Of a stretch of 64,000 bases of DNA, positions 33,208 to 42,177 are shown piece by piece. The position numbers were made by a program, and so were the translations under genes. Source of the DNA: Paenibacillus pabuli NBRC 13638 (GTDB taxonomy: Bacteria; Bacillota; Bacilli; Paenibacillales; Paenibacillaceae); contig NZ_BCNM01000006.1 in NCBI RefSeq assembly GCF_001514495.1, forward strand, positions 62,001 to 126,000, in the 5' to 3' direction. Every line of letters starts with the position of its first letter. Position 1 is the first letter of the stretch. Under the pieces are notes generated by a model. The model was not told the DNA's origin and ran no database searches. It was given only the letters and a program-made list of their open reading frames with translations.

Positions 33208-34494
33208 GTGAGCGAATCACCAAAAATTGATGATGAAACATACAACAAGATGTCTGAATTAGCTTATGAGAACCTGAAATCAGGTGTCGAGTTTGAGGAC
33301 CTTCCCGGATGGCAGGTCCTTGAGGATACTTATGGAAACAAAAAATCCGGGTTTGATGCGGTGACCTTCTATAATCCTGAGACCAAACAGGCGGTTATCG
33401 CTTATCGGGGCACGGAGGGAAGTGCATCGTTGGATCGCAGCGCCCCTGACTATTATGCGGACGCTCAAATCGGTTTGCCTGAGCTTGGCAGAAAGATCGA
33501 ACAAAGTACTGACCTTACACCTGATTGGTTGGCTAATGGAATTCAGAAGGTAAGAGATGTGACCGGAATTACTAAAGTCGAGAATGCTGTGGGAGAACTG
33601 GATAAAAAGCTGGATAAGACATTCGGACTGGGCCCCAACCAAATGTATGAAGCGGAAGACTACGCCAATGATATGCAGAACAAATACAAGGATTTGGATT
33701 TTTCGCTGACAGGACATTCGCTTGGAGGGGGGAATGCCCAATATGCAGCTGCATACACGGGACTTACCGCGGTGACGTTCAGTGCGCCATCTGTAATTTC
33801 CAGTCTCACACCAGAGGCGAAACGAAAGGCTGAAGAGGGTGGGTTTGATGGCCAAATTATCAACTACGGACATCCCGGAGATTTTGTAACCAGCGGATTT
33901 TTTGGTGGATATGATCGTCACGTCGGTTCCATGTATTATATCAATTCCAACTACAAGGATATGAATGATGACATGAGCATGATGGATAAAATCAGTAACA
34001 CCTTTGGTGGTGAAGAATACCACAGTCTGAAACAGTACAAGTTCGAGAACGGCTATGTTTCCAACGATCTATACGATCCGGTTACAGGCGAGAAAATCAG
34101 TTATTCACCACGTCAGCCATCGAATGTCCTGTCTGATCTCGCGGCATTTATGCGGAACCTGGGTGGGCAAGCAGGCAGCCTTGCAAGAAGCGTCGCCGCA
34201 GCAGCATCTGGTCTGATTCAAGTAACGCCGGAAGAACTGAAAAGTGTCGCCGCCCGGTGGAAGCAAAATGCACAACAGTGCAATGCAGAGTTGAATACGG
34301 TAAGGAGTCGGATGGCCCAATACCTGCATTCCAGCCGTAGTCGCAGACTTGAGCCTATCGTCACTCATCTGGATGCATCTATTAACGAATTGAGCACATG
34401 GCACTTGAAGCATACCAGCCAGTTCCTGGACTTCATCGATGCCAAGGCTGACGCCTTCAAACAGGCGGATGAGAGTCCGGTCCATTTTAATTAA
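33208..34494 (+). CDS. Lipase-type T7SS effector with C-terminal WXG-like domain (reverse arrangement)
   Basis: A GTG start (33208) follows GGAGGTG by nine bases; 428 residues. Residues about 1-300 are an alpha/beta hydrolase of the lipase_3/DUF2974 kind: VIAYRGTEG (oxyanion strand), LTGHSLGGGNAQ with nucleophile Ser171, GHPGDFVTSG (probable Asp) and EEYHSLKQY (probable His). About 325-428 are helical, with SGLIQVTPEELKSVAARWKQ, as in WXG100 proteins. There is no signal peptide. LXG toxins have the targeting part first; here it is last, as reported for S. aureus TslA. The lipoprotein upstream and the WXG protein downstream complete a module. A phospholipase toxin secreted by the type VII system is inferred. 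Confidence 0.72.
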   Translation: MSESPKIDDETYNKMSELAYENLKSGVEFEDLPGWQVLEDTYGNKKSGFDAVTFYNPETKQAVIAYRGTEGSASLDRSAPDYYADAQIGLPELGRKIEQSTDLTPDWLANGIQKVRDVTGITKVENAVGELDKKLDKTFGLGPNQMYEAEDYANDMQNKYKDLDFSLTGHSLGGGNAQYAAAYTGLTAVTFSAPSVISSLTPEAKRKAEEGGFDGQIINYGHPGDFVTSGFFGGYDRHVGSMYYINSNYKDMNDDMSMMDKISNTFGGEEYHSLKQYKFENGYVSNDLYDPVTGEKISYSPRQPSNVLSDLAAFMRNLGGQAGSLARSVAAAASGLIQVTPEELKSVAARWKQNAQQCNAELNTVRSRMAQYLHSSRSRRLEPIVTHLDASINELSTWHLKHTSQFLDFIDAKADAFKQADESPVHFN

Positions 34495-34545
34495 GTTTCA
34501 GGTGTGGCCGATTTGCTAAATCACGTACATAAGGAGGGAACACGA

Positions 34546-34818
34546 GTGAGCGGACAATTGCTGGTGGAATTAAACGATCTCCGAATTGCGGAAAAAGAAC
34601 TGACACAACTGCTTGCCCGACTGCAAGCCGATGAGCAGGAAGCCCGGATGTTATATGGCCGGCTTAATGATTGGAAGGGACAATCCGCTGATTATACAAG
34701 AGAGCAGATTGAATCGTTCTTTGCCGGTCTGTCGGGAAGGATTCAGTCGATTGAACAGCAGAAGAAGAGTTTACTGCAATACATTGAAGTAATGATCCAG
34801 ACGGATGAGGGACGATAG
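34546..34818 (+). CDS. WXG100-like small partner protein
   Basis: A GTG start (34546) follows AAGGAGGG; 90 residues. An earlier in-frame GTG (34504) lacks a site. The chain is a helical hairpin with the motif LNDWKGQSADY in the turn, that is W-x-G, then a second long helix (FAGLSGRIQSIEQQKKSLLQ). It is very probably an ESAT-6/WXG100-family protein that pairs with the helical C-terminus of the lipase and delivers it to the T7 secretion machine. The start lies 52 bases after the lipase stop, in the same unit. Confidence 0.72.
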   Translation: MSGQLLVELNDLRIAEKELTQLLARLQADEQEARMLYGRLNDWKGQSADYTREQIESFFAGLSGRIQSIEQQKKSLLQYIEVMIQTDEGR

Positions 34819-34908
34819 TGAAAAGAGCCGTAAAGGACGCTGCTCTAATCAGTGAGCACAAGCATCCGTATGAAATCGTGGTCAGTGCAGTGTATGGATA
34901 CAGATGAC

Positions 34909-34966
34909 AAAAAGGAGCCTCAGCACATCGGGACAGACCCCCTATGCAAGAAGCTCCTTTCTTTTT
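34909..34966. terminator. Bidirectional terminator
   Basis: AAAGGAGC (34911-34918) pairs with GCTCCTTT (34953-34960) across a 34-base loop. It is flanked by a T-run on the plus strand (CTTTTTC) and on the minus strand (A-run at 34908). It separates the convergent toxin module and ycnI. Confidence 0.65.
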
Positions 34967-34996
34967 CTATCTACATGTTAGACTGCAGGGTAGCTT

Positions 34997-35767
34997 TTAA
35001 CGTTTTTTGCGACGTGTTGCCAGAGCAATACCCAGGAAGGACATAATCAATGCCAGAATGGATACGATCAGCGTTGCCTGTTGCAGCTTCAATGTGCCGG
35101 GGTCGGAATTTGTATTGTTTGGCTCACCTGTAACGGTATCGTCCAAGGCGTCTCCCAGAGTGGTATCATCGTCTGTCTTGTTATTATCACCTGTTGCTGC
35201 TTCATCATCATGACCTGCATTGCCGGCTGTGCCTGCACTATCATGACCTCCGCCTGCAGCAGCATTACCTGTAGCCGCAGGATCTTCACTGATGGCCGTG
35301 ATGCTGTGCGGGTTGCTGTCACTTGGTCCGCCTGTCCATTCCACGATGCTGCCATCGCTATAATACTGGAATGCATCCCAGGCTACTTCCGTTTCGGCAT
35401 CCGGATTCTGTGCCACGAAGTTGAACTGCTGGAATTGACCAGCCAAAATCCCTTCGTTGTCTCCGTCCACTTCCCACGTGATCGATGTTACTTCATTGGA
35501 ATCATTTTTCTCCGTAGAGATTTTCCAGCCAGCCAGCGGTTGGTATTGTTTGAATGCAACGCCTTTCGGTACTTTCAATGTAACTTTGGTGGTAGGCAGC
35601 TCTTTTTCGGATGGAATCTTGATGCTATACGTCTGCCATGCTCCCGTTTGTGCCACGGTTGGGTTAACAGTGACGTGTGCGCTGGCGAATCCGGCGAACA
35701 GCATGAGTGCAGCGGCGCCTGCAGTGAGGCTTGATGTCAGCTTGGAAGTCCATGATGTTTTCTTCAA
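34997..35767 (-). CDS. ycnI: YcnI-like copper-binding protein (DUF1775)
   Basis: This 256-residue exported protein has a signal peptide ending AGFASA; cleavage leaves His31 as the new N-terminus (HVTVNP), the copper-binding end described for YcnI. The DUF1775 domain runs to about residue 155 with TYSIKIPSEKELPTTKVTL, GWKIS and ITWEVD. A low-complexity, Asp/Asn/Gly/Thr-rich linker with His follows, then a C-terminal membrane segment (TLIVSILALIMSFLGIALA) and a basic tail. It is thus anchored outside and may pass copper to the YcnJ-like protein encoded upstream, as in the B. subtilis ycnKJI operon. No YcnK regulator is seen. Confidence 0.88.
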   Translation of the reverse strand: MKKTSWTSKLTSSLTAGAAALMLFAGFASAHVTVNPTVAQTGAWQTYSIKIPSEKELPTTKVTLKVPKGVAFKQYQPLAGWKISTEKNDSNEVTSITWEVDGDNEGILAGQFQQFNFVAQNPDAETEVAWDAFQYYSDGSIVEWTGGPSDSNPHSITAISEDPAATGNAAAGGGHDSAGTAGNAGHDDEAATGDNNKTDDDTTLGDALDDTVTGEPNNTNSDPGTLKLQQATLIVSILALIMSFLGIALATRRKKR

Positions 35768-35876
35768 AATAATGTACCCCTCTCAATTCTTATCATTTAT
35801 GTTTCGGCCCATTTTCTAAAATAAGTGCCTGATGTTCTGCACAGTCACCGTTCCGGTTACGAATCGTTCTTTCAAT

Positions 35877-35967
35877 CGCTGTTATTCCCAGATTTTTTTT
35901 GATCCACTTTATAAGTGGAAATCCGGGAATAGCGTATGCTTCCGAAGCAGCTTTCTTGCAGAAAGCT
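35877..35967. repeat. Structured intergenic repeat with nested hairpins
   Basis: CGCTGTTATTCCCAGATTT (35877-35895) pairs, with a 3-base bulge, with AAATCCGGGAATAGCG (35919-35934) around an inner hairpin CCACTT/AAGTGG (35904-35918). A second perfect hairpin, AGCTTTC/GAAAGCT with a TTGCA loop, follows at 35949-35967. The block lies between ycnJ and ycnI. It happens to keep an 81-codon minus-strand frame open (35793-36038), which I take to be a by-product. Confidence 0.6.
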
Positions 35968-36082
35968 TTTAGGCGAACGTTGCACTTCTCCAGAACCGAT
36001 TTCGTCCCCTTCACTACAATTGCAGCTTGTTGAGACACTAATTTTAGATGGGGTCGCGTTTCAAATCTGAATCGGTTTAAAC

Positions 36083-37798
36083 CTACGGATTAGCGGTGTC
36101 GATCTCAAATTCGGCATCCAGCGAATCCAGAGATCGGGTTAGTAGATGCACTTTGATGTTCCAGCGTCCTGGCATGGAGATATACTCTTCTGCCTCGTAT
36201 ACGCCAGTATCATTTTTCGGAATTGTAATCTCGTATATGCCCATATCCATATCCAGGTGGGTCAGTGACAGTGTGATCTGTTCCAGGTCGTTAACTGTAG
36301 TGCCATCCGGTTTCTTCACGTCGACCTTGAACTGATTCTCTCCGGTGACATTGGGGCTTATCTGGAGAGTAATCGTCGTGCCATCATCCATGGTCTGCGT
36401 TTCTTTGTAAGGTCCTGCAACTGCTGGTTGTCCGGGAGACAGGTGTGTCAGCACGGCGGCCAGCGCAAGTACAACAGCCCCAGCGATCAGCTCCGCCTTG
36501 AGACTGCCGGCGAGTCGGTTTCCGCTGCCTGCACGTGCCATTCTGGCATGGCGCGCAGCTAGCACAAGCATGACAACAAGCAAGACCACTTTGGCGATAA
36601 GCACGAGACCATAAGCCGTTGTGAACAGCGATGTAAATATAGGTGCTGGCAAAATGATCAAGCTGCTGTATATCCCCGTAGCGACGAGAGCAGCAACAGC
36701 GCCAATGCCCCAGGCTGTAAAGCGCCGTATAGCCGTCCAATAGACTTCTCCTCGCACAGTAGAGGGCAGTTTATCCGCGAGCGGAGGCAGACACACAGCC
36801 ATGGCGGTTAAAGCGCCGATCCAGAAAGCGGCTCCGATCAGATGAACAAAGTCCATTGCAATGGCTAGCGTGCGTTGTTCGGCCGCAGCCGGATGTCCTG
36901 TCATCGCATGGGTGAACAACCAGCCAAGAACGAGGACCAGTGATCCATATGATGACCAGATCCGGATACGCAGCGAGCGATCCCGGTCATATCCCGAGAG
37001 GATGGTCACCGCCAGCAGCATCACAATGAGTATCTGTACCATCCAGATCTGGCCAAATGACGTCAATTTGAGTGCGCTGCCCATCAGTGCCCAGCTGAAC
37101 TCCCCGATGGAAACGCCTGATTCATACAATGTGTTCAGGGGCAGGCTGATCAGAGCGGCAGCTGAAGCAGCGCCATAGCTGATCCATAACAACCTGTAGC
37201 TTCTGGGTACTTCCAGAGGTTCTCTCGCCATGGATGCAGGTGCAATCCGGAACAGCAGGAAGGTAAGTGTGCCCAAAATCACAGACAACGCTAGATACTG
37301 AATCCAATCTGTCAGTGATAGAATCCATTTTAACGGCCCGCCAACCTGCCCTGAACCTGAGGTTAAATCCGCAAGACCGGCAGGAGAGCCGGAAGGTTCT
37401 CCAATATGAAACACATAAGCGCCCTGAATGGGGTGACCATCGGCGGATACAGCCTTCCAATTCACGGCGTAGGTTCCGTTTCCAAGCCCGGTACGAAGAC
37501 CGGTCTCCAGAATATGAGGACGAGCCTCATCGACATGCACATTGCCGTCATCAGCCTGTGCCCCGTCCGGTCCAGTGATTTTAATATCAAAAAAGGCCGT
37601 TTGCAAAGACTCGTTGAACTCGAGAGTCAGACGTTCAGGTGCCGTCGCAACCAGTTCGTCTTCACCTGGTGAAGCCTGTACGATATAAGCATGGGCAGAA
37701 GCCCATTGCGGCATAACAAGGCAGAACAATACCATCAGGGCGGTCATCAGTGCCCAGTGCCGTTTGCCTAATTTGACAGTAAACCTTCCCAAAATCAA
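36083..37798 (-). CDS. ycnJ: YcnJ-like copper import protein (CopC-CopD fusion)
   Basis: The protein has 571 residues. The signal peptide ends QWASA; the mature N-terminus is His36 (HAYIVQASPGE), the copper ligand of CopC. The CopC domain runs to about 130 with LEFNESLQTAFF and NWKAVSADGHPIQGAY (second copper His). A CopD membrane region of eight or so segments follows (about 160-450), including FVHLIGAAFWIGALTAM. The outer C-terminal domain is YtkA-like (TTITLQISPNVTGENQFKVD). The layout matches B. subtilis YcnJ, a copper importer. It is the first gene of the ycnJ-ycnI unit. Confidence 0.9.
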   Translation of the reverse strand: MILGRFTVKLGKRHWALMTALMVLFCLVMPQWASAHAYIVQASPGEDELVATAPERLTLEFNESLQTAFFDIKITGPDGAQADDGNVHVDEARPHILETGLRTGLGNGTYAVNWKAVSADGHPIQGAYVFHIGEPSGSPAGLADLTSGSGQVGGPLKWILSLTDWIQYLALSVILGTLTFLLFRIAPASMAREPLEVPRSYRLLWISYGAASAAALISLPLNTLYESGVSIGEFSWALMGSALKLTSFGQIWMVQILIVMLLAVTILSGYDRDRSLRIRIWSSYGSLVLVLGWLFTHAMTGHPAAAEQRTLAIAMDFVHLIGAAFWIGALTAMAVCLPPLADKLPSTVRGEVYWTAIRRFTAWGIGAVAALVATGIYSSLIILPAPIFTSLFTTAYGLVLIAKVVLLVVMLVLAARHARMARAGSGNRLAGSLKAELIAGAVVLALAAVLTHLSPGQPAVAGPYKETQTMDDGTTITLQISPNVTGENQFKVDVKKPDGTTVNDLEQITLSLTHLDMDMGIYEITIPKNDTGVYEAEEYISMPGRWNIKVHLLTRSLDSLDAEFEIDTANP

Positions 37799-37957
37799 AA
37801 AATCATCACCCTTAGGTCTAGAATTGTAAGTCTTTCTTTGTTAATTACGCACAATCTATACCATTATAACTTTGTCCAAAATCATGCCGTATGACTACAT
37901 TGGGCTATAAAAAAACGAAATGATCCATCGAATTGTGACAAAAACATGAATGCTGGC

Positions 37958-38614
37958 CTATTTACGAAGCTTCCGGCCCGCGAGTCCGCTTTCCAGTGCG
38001 TAGCGGGTCAACTGCACGCGATTTTCGAGCTGGAGTTTTTGCAAAATATTTTTCAGGTGATTCTTCACGGTTTGATCCGAAATGCCAAGCTGGTCCGCAA
38101 TCTCACGATTCGTGTATCCGGCAGAGACCCATTGCAGGATTTCCAGTTCACGCGTGGTTAGAGGATTGTCCGGTACATCTTCGCTGCGCGGCGCAGGAAA
38201 CTCCTGAAGAATACGGTAGGCAAGTTCTTTACTCAAAGGTGCATCATCACTTACGATGGCGCGAAGGTATTCCAGCCAGGTGGAGGGGGCCAGGTTTTTG
38301 AGCAGATATCCTTGAGCTCCTTGCTTTAGCGCTTCAAACAGGTAAGTTACATCATCCGATACCGTGACCATGACAATGATAACATATGGAAAGCGCAGTT
38401 TGATCTGACGGGTGGCTTCGAGCCCATCCATATCCGGCATTTGCACGTCCATCAAAATCAGATCGGGCATCCATTGCCCGGTAAGCTCCAGTGCCTCCAG
38501 TCCACTCGAAGCAGTGCCAATGACCTCAAACAAGCTGTCCTCGGATAAAATACTGCAGATCGCTTCACGCGCATGCGCGTGATCGTCGACGACTAATACT
38601 CGTACAAGTTTCAT
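37958..38614 (-). CDS. NarL/LuxR-family response regulator
   Basis: AAAGGGG ten bases upstream selects the ATG at 38614, one base after the kinase stop; 218 residues. The receiver domain has VVDDHAHARE, phospho-acceptor Asp56 (LILMDVQMPDMDG) and Lys in YLLKNL. The C-terminal LuxR helix-turn-helix has LTTRELEILQWVSAGYTNREIADQLGISDQTVKNHLKNI. It forms a two-gene system with the kinase upstream. It lies next to the copper genes on the same strand but is transcribed before them; whether it controls them is unknown. Confidence 0.92.
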   Translation of the reverse strand: MKLVRVLVVDDHAHAREAICSILSEDSLFEVIGTASSGLEALELTGQWMPDLILMDVQMPDMDGLEATRQIKLRFPYVIIVMVTVSDDVTYLFEALKQGAQGYLLKNLAPSTWLEYLRAIVSDDAPLSKELAYRILQEFPAPRSEDVPDNPLTTRELEILQWVSAGYTNREIADQLGISDQTVKNHLKNILQKLQLENRVQLTRYALESGLAGRKLRK

Positions 38615-38615
38615 A

Positions 38616-39446
38616 TTAAGTATGCCCCTTTCCAATGGTCATTTGTGTGTATCCAGGCCTTGAATCGAGGGCGAATGTCCAGCCCATCTGAACGGCGCGT
38701 TCCTTAGTTATTCGCAGGCCGTACCGATCCTTGAGGTGCAGTGGATCTCCGCTCACACCAACACCGTTATCGCGGACGCGTACCGACCAGGCAAAAGGAG
38801 TGCCGTCTGCAATTACCTGAATATCTGTAGCCCGGGCATGCTTGCGCACATTGAGCAGTGCTTCCCGAACACAAGCGAGCAGCTCCACCTGTTCCTTAGC
38901 TGAGAAGAAGGCGCTGTCCAGATTCCATTCCAGATGCGCCGAAGGAACCGTCTCCTCTATAAGCAGTTCAACCTGTGCCAGCAGGGAGGTTCCCTCTGTT
39001 ACTGCCGCTTGTCCAGGGACATAGCGGAGCTGGGCAATGGCCTGCCGTACGTAGTCGTTAACCTCATGTACTGTTTTGCGTATTTCCTGTATTTCATTCT
39101 CGTGACCACTCCCAGCCAAGCTGCGCTCGGCCTTGTCTGTTTTTACGGACAGAAGAAAAAGAGACTGCGATATGCCGTCGTGAAGTTCACGGGCCAGTTG
39201 GTCCCGCGCTTCGAGCGCCGCTTTGGATGCGCGCTCCTGCTCCAGTGCAGCCCGGGCGCTTTCCAGCATATTGAATAGACGGCTCAGCAAGGTGACGCTT
39301 ATGAGGTAAAGGATAACGGGAGTAAGCCAGTTCCCCGCATCCATGGAAAGGTAGGGCATCAGGAATTGGTGACGGATGTATTCCCAGAGGCCAACCGTGA
39401 ATGTGGGGACCAGCAGAATCATCCACTTAATCTGTTTGTATGACAT
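38616..39446 (-). CDS. HisKA_3 sensor kinase (DesK/LiaS-like)
   Basis: The protein has 276 residues. Two short membrane segments (about 8-20 and 40-57) have almost no external loop, followed by a coiled-coil linker, then LARELHDGISQSLFLLSVK with phospho-acceptor His89 in the HisKA_3 context. A C-terminal ATPase domain has VREALLNVRKHA and RDNGVGV. A small-loop sensor of this kind detects changes in or at the membrane. The response regulator gene follows after one base. Confidence 0.9.
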   Translation of the reverse strand: MSYKQIKWMILLVPTFTVGLWEYIRHQFLMPYLSMDAGNWLTPVILYLISVTLLSRLFNMLESARAALEQERASKAALEARDQLARELHDGISQSLFLLSVKTDKAERSLAGSGHENEIQEIRKTVHEVNDYVRQAIAQLRYVPGQAAVTEGTSLLAQVELLIEETVPSAHLEWNLDSAFFSAKEQVELLACVREALLNVRKHARATDIQVIADGTPFAWSVRVRDNGVGVSGDPLHLKDRYGLRITKERAVQMGWTFALDSRPGYTQMTIGKGHT

Positions 39447-39748
39447 GAATACAAAACTCCTTTGAGATAAGATCCACTTTTATGTATCCGTTTCAAGGGA
39501 TGGCACCATTATAACGCAAGCTTGCCCCAGACCCTAGTCTGTCTTTTTCGGAGGAATTTGGGGTGTATAAGGGAGTATTTAGAAGGATATCTAAGAACAA
39601 CCGGGGGTGAAATTATGTCACGCAGGGTGAGGCTTGGTGAGAACAGATGAGCGAAGCTGTATCCATTTTCCCTAAGGAAGAAGGTCCTCTATACTTATAA
39701 AGAACATAAAAATCATGACAAAAGATGTTAAGGAGTGGACGCAACAAC

Positions 39749-39916
39749 ATGAATCAAGAGGTATTGGAACGTCGCAGTGAGTTGCTCAAGAAGAACATTC
39801 ATCAGATGCTTATTCAAGACAATCAGCACGGAATCAGTCGTCAGGATAACATGTTTTTGCAGCAGATGATTAAAGAGCTGCATCAGACTTCATACGAACT
39901 GAATACTACTCGATAA
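39749..39916 (+). CDS. Small hypothetical protein, 55 residues
   Basis: AAGGAGTGG at 39729-39737 points to the ATG at 39749 (upstream in-frame codons overlap the site). The product is a charged helical protein: VLERRSELLKKNIHQML, a turn with NQHGISRQD, then NMFLQQMIKELHQTSYEL. No family is recognised. It forms its own transcript closed by the terminator at 39981. Confidence 0.6.
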   Translation: MNQEVLERRSELLKKNIHQMLIQDNQHGISRQDNMFLQQMIKELHQTSYELNTTR

Positions 39917-39980
39917 GTAGAATCTGCACGAGAATGAAGCAGTCTGGTGTACGATTCATTCCATCATGAACATGAAAATG

Positions 39981-40017
39981 GCGCTATCCCCGATCAGACC
40001 GGGGGTAGCGCTTTTGG
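39981..40017 (+). terminator. Rho-independent terminator
   Basis: GCGCTATCCCC pairs with GGGGGTAGCGC around GATCAGACC, followed by TTTTGGCTTT. Confidence 0.85.
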
Positions 40018-40048
40018 CTTTACCAAGCGTTATCAGGGGGCATGGCCG

Positions 40049-41881
40049 CTACACCATGTACTGCTGTAAGCTCCGTTTTTGAATATATCGGATGAACAGC
40101 TCGGCCAGCTCGGGATCGAACTGTGAACCTGAGCACATCTGCAGTTCCTTGATCGCTTCGTCCACGTTTTTCGTTTCCTGATACGGTCGCTCCGTCGTCA
40201 TTGCGTCAAAGGAGTCAATTACCGTGAGCATACGGCATAATCGGGGAATCTCACTGCCTTTTAGACCATAAGGGTAGCCGGCCCCGTCATATCGTTCATG
40301 ATGCAATTCAATATAGGGAATCAGATCGGCGAAGCGTTCGTTGGTCATGGCCATTTTTTTGCCCCAAGTGACATGGCCCTTGATGGTTTCCCATTCTTCC
40401 GCAGTAAGCTTCTCTTTCTTATTGAGGATGGACCATGGAATCTCGAGCTTTCCGATATCATGAATCAGAGCACCCAGCACGAAATTACGCTTTTCCACAT
40501 TCTCGAGCTCCAGCAGCTCACTTAAATCGAGCGCATACTTGTATACGCGTTTGGAATGCTTGAATGTATCCATATCCTTATATCGAAACAGATTGAGCTG
40601 CTGCTCGATATCCCGTACATCCTGAACCAGATCGATCTCATGCTCCATACCATCATTGCTGCCGTGGCGATGAACATTGTTTTTTCCCTGTTTCTTGGCA
40701 TAATACAGCGCCTTGTCTGCCTGATCCACAAGTTGGGACTTGTTATACATATCCACCTCGTAACGCGCCACACCTGCAGAGAATGAAAGGCAACCGTGCG
40801 GAAAGACTTCAACCCCTTCAAAAGGCGTATCGTTTAGCTGCTTACGGAGCTTGTTCATGAACGCATAGGCTTGGTCCAGGTCTATCCCCGGCATGAGCAG
40901 GGTAAATTCTTCACCGCCATAACGAAAAGCAGTGATGTTCGAGCCCTCGGTCTTCCGATTGAGAAAATCCCCAAGAAGGGCGAGCAGACTGTCACCTTGC
41001 AGGTGACCGAAGCGGTCATTATATTTTTTGAAATCATCAATATCGATGAGCCCAAGTGAAAGAGGGGTTCCCTGGGAACGAGCAATAGCGAGCTCACTCT
41101 CCAGCATGCTTTCGAAATGGCTGTGGTTGAACAGACCTGTGCGTTGATCGGTATTCGCCTTTTCCTCGATACTCTGATACATGATGAACAGCTGTTTGAA
41201 CGCGTGAGATAGCAGGATGCTGAGACTCAAATAGAGAAGCAGGCCAAGCACGCCATTATGCACGACAAGAATGGTCAGAACAAGTGACAAAATCAATGTA
41301 CATAAATAGACAAGCAGGGACTCGGTAACGAACGCGCGCTTCATCTGCTGTAATGCATCCTTTGTTGAGAAGTGAAAGAACATCCCGAGGGTAATTGTAT
41401 TAATAATGAAATACGCGGCGAGTGCTGCAAAATAAGGCAACAGGTTGTATCCGTTGAGTGCTCCCGGCATACCACCAGTCCATGTAAACACCGAAGCAGC
41501 TCCGGCAATCATGAGGCTGTAAATGCTGAAGTTGACGATATGTTTCCACCAGGCCAGCTTGCGATCCTTGATTAACAAAATGAGGGAAACGGGCAGCAGA
41601 ACAGACAGACTGAACGCACCGCCGAACATGAAGATACAGGCGAGGTACACGGATGAGTCCATGGATTGCTGATTTCCCTTGGGCGGTATCTGAAATGTGA
41701 AATAATCCAGAATCAGCGCTGCACCGAGCATCGTGTAGACCATTACCCATTCGTCAGTAGATAGGCGGAAATACGACCATTTGTTCAAATATAAAAAAAT
41801 CCCGATGCCTGCGCAGCTGAGCAAGACAACATACATGCTGCTTCGATCTGCTTTATGGATAAGGTTACGAATAAAGTTCAT
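40049..41881 (-). CDS. Membrane GGDEF plus HD-GYP cyclic-di-GMP protein
   Basis: The protein has 610 residues. About 1-235 hold seven to eight membrane segments of an MASE-like sensor. About 250-405 are a GGDEF domain with an intact-looking active loop RYGGEEF, so c-di-GMP synthesis is possible. About 425-600 are an HD-GYP phosphodiesterase domain with HDIGKLEIP, HH-ERYDGAGYP and the following GLKGSEIP. Proteins of this dual type may make and break c-di-GMP according to a signal sensed in the membrane. It stands alone; the ATG at 41881 is followed by MNFIRNLIHKADRS. Confidence 0.9.
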   Translation of the reverse strand: MNFIRNLIHKADRSSMYVVLLSCAGIGIFLYLNKWSYFRLSTDEWVMVYTMLGAALILDYFTFQIPPKGNQQSMDSSVYLACIFMFGGAFSLSVLLPVSLILLIKDRKLAWWKHIVNFSIYSLMIAGAASVFTWTGGMPGALNGYNLLPYFAALAAYFIINTITLGMFFHFSTKDALQQMKRAFVTESLLVYLCTLILSLVLTILVVHNGVLGLLLYLSLSILLSHAFKQLFIMYQSIEEKANTDQRTGLFNHSHFESMLESELAIARSQGTPLSLGLIDIDDFKKYNDRFGHLQGDSLLALLGDFLNRKTEGSNITAFRYGGEEFTLLMPGIDLDQAYAFMNKLRKQLNDTPFEGVEVFPHGCLSFSAGVARYEVDMYNKSQLVDQADKALYYAKKQGKNNVHRHGSNDGMEHEIDLVQDVRDIEQQLNLFRYKDMDTFKHSKRVYKYALDLSELLELENVEKRNFVLGALIHDIGKLEIPWSILNKKEKLTAEEWETIKGHVTWGKKMAMTNERFADLIPYIELHHERYDGAGYPYGLKGSEIPRLCRMLTVIDSFDAMTTERPYQETKNVDEAIKELQMCSGSQFDPELAELFIRYIQKRSLQQYMV

Positions 41882-41983
41882 AAAAATTCTCCTGCTTGGT
41901 TTAGTCTGCTCTTGATGTGTATATATCGGTTTGTACTATATTGATGTATACCATAACAAGTTACCTCCCAAAAATCCAGAAAG

Positions 41984-42010
41984 AAAAAACAGGCCGCTGG
42001 CAGCCTGTTT
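41984..42010 (-). terminator. Terminator of the DUF5317/peptide unit
   Basis: On the minus strand AAACAGGC (42010-42003) pairs with GCCTGTTT (41994-41987), followed by TTTTTC. It lies 24 bases after the peptide stop. Confidence 0.82.
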
Positions 42011-42033
42011 GTCTTGGATGGCGAGTTTATGTA

Positions 42034-42138
42034 CTAGCCTCCCAGTTTGTAACCAGAAGTCAATGCAACAACGACAGAAGCGACGATGATCGCGTTGATG
42101 ACAATGCGAGAATACTTGATGCCTTCGAATTTTTTCAT
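42034..42138 (-). CDS. 34-residue membrane/exported peptide
   Basis: A strong AGGGAGG lies ten bases before the ATG at 42138. The product reads MKKFEGIKYSRIVINAIIVA and goes on SVVVALTSGYKLGG. It has a positive start and one hydrophobic helix of about 18 residues, then a short glycine-rich tail. It is too short for most gene finders. It is co-transcribed after the DUF5317 gene (39-base gap) and closed by a terminator, so it is very likely translated. It could be a single-pass small membrane protein working with DUF5317, or a signal-peptide-borne peptide. I do not recognise a family. Confidence 0.65.
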   Translation of the reverse strand: MKKFEGIKYSRIVINAIIVASVVVALTSGYKLGG

Positions 42139-42177
42139 GGAATAGACCTCCCTTCCTTGGAGTCTGTCCTACTCACT

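Noticed and set aside
35793..36038. 81-codon minus-strand frame between ycnJ and ycnI
   Set aside because: It overlaps three hairpins that account for the sequence, its GTG start has no ribosome site, and the product resembles no known protein.
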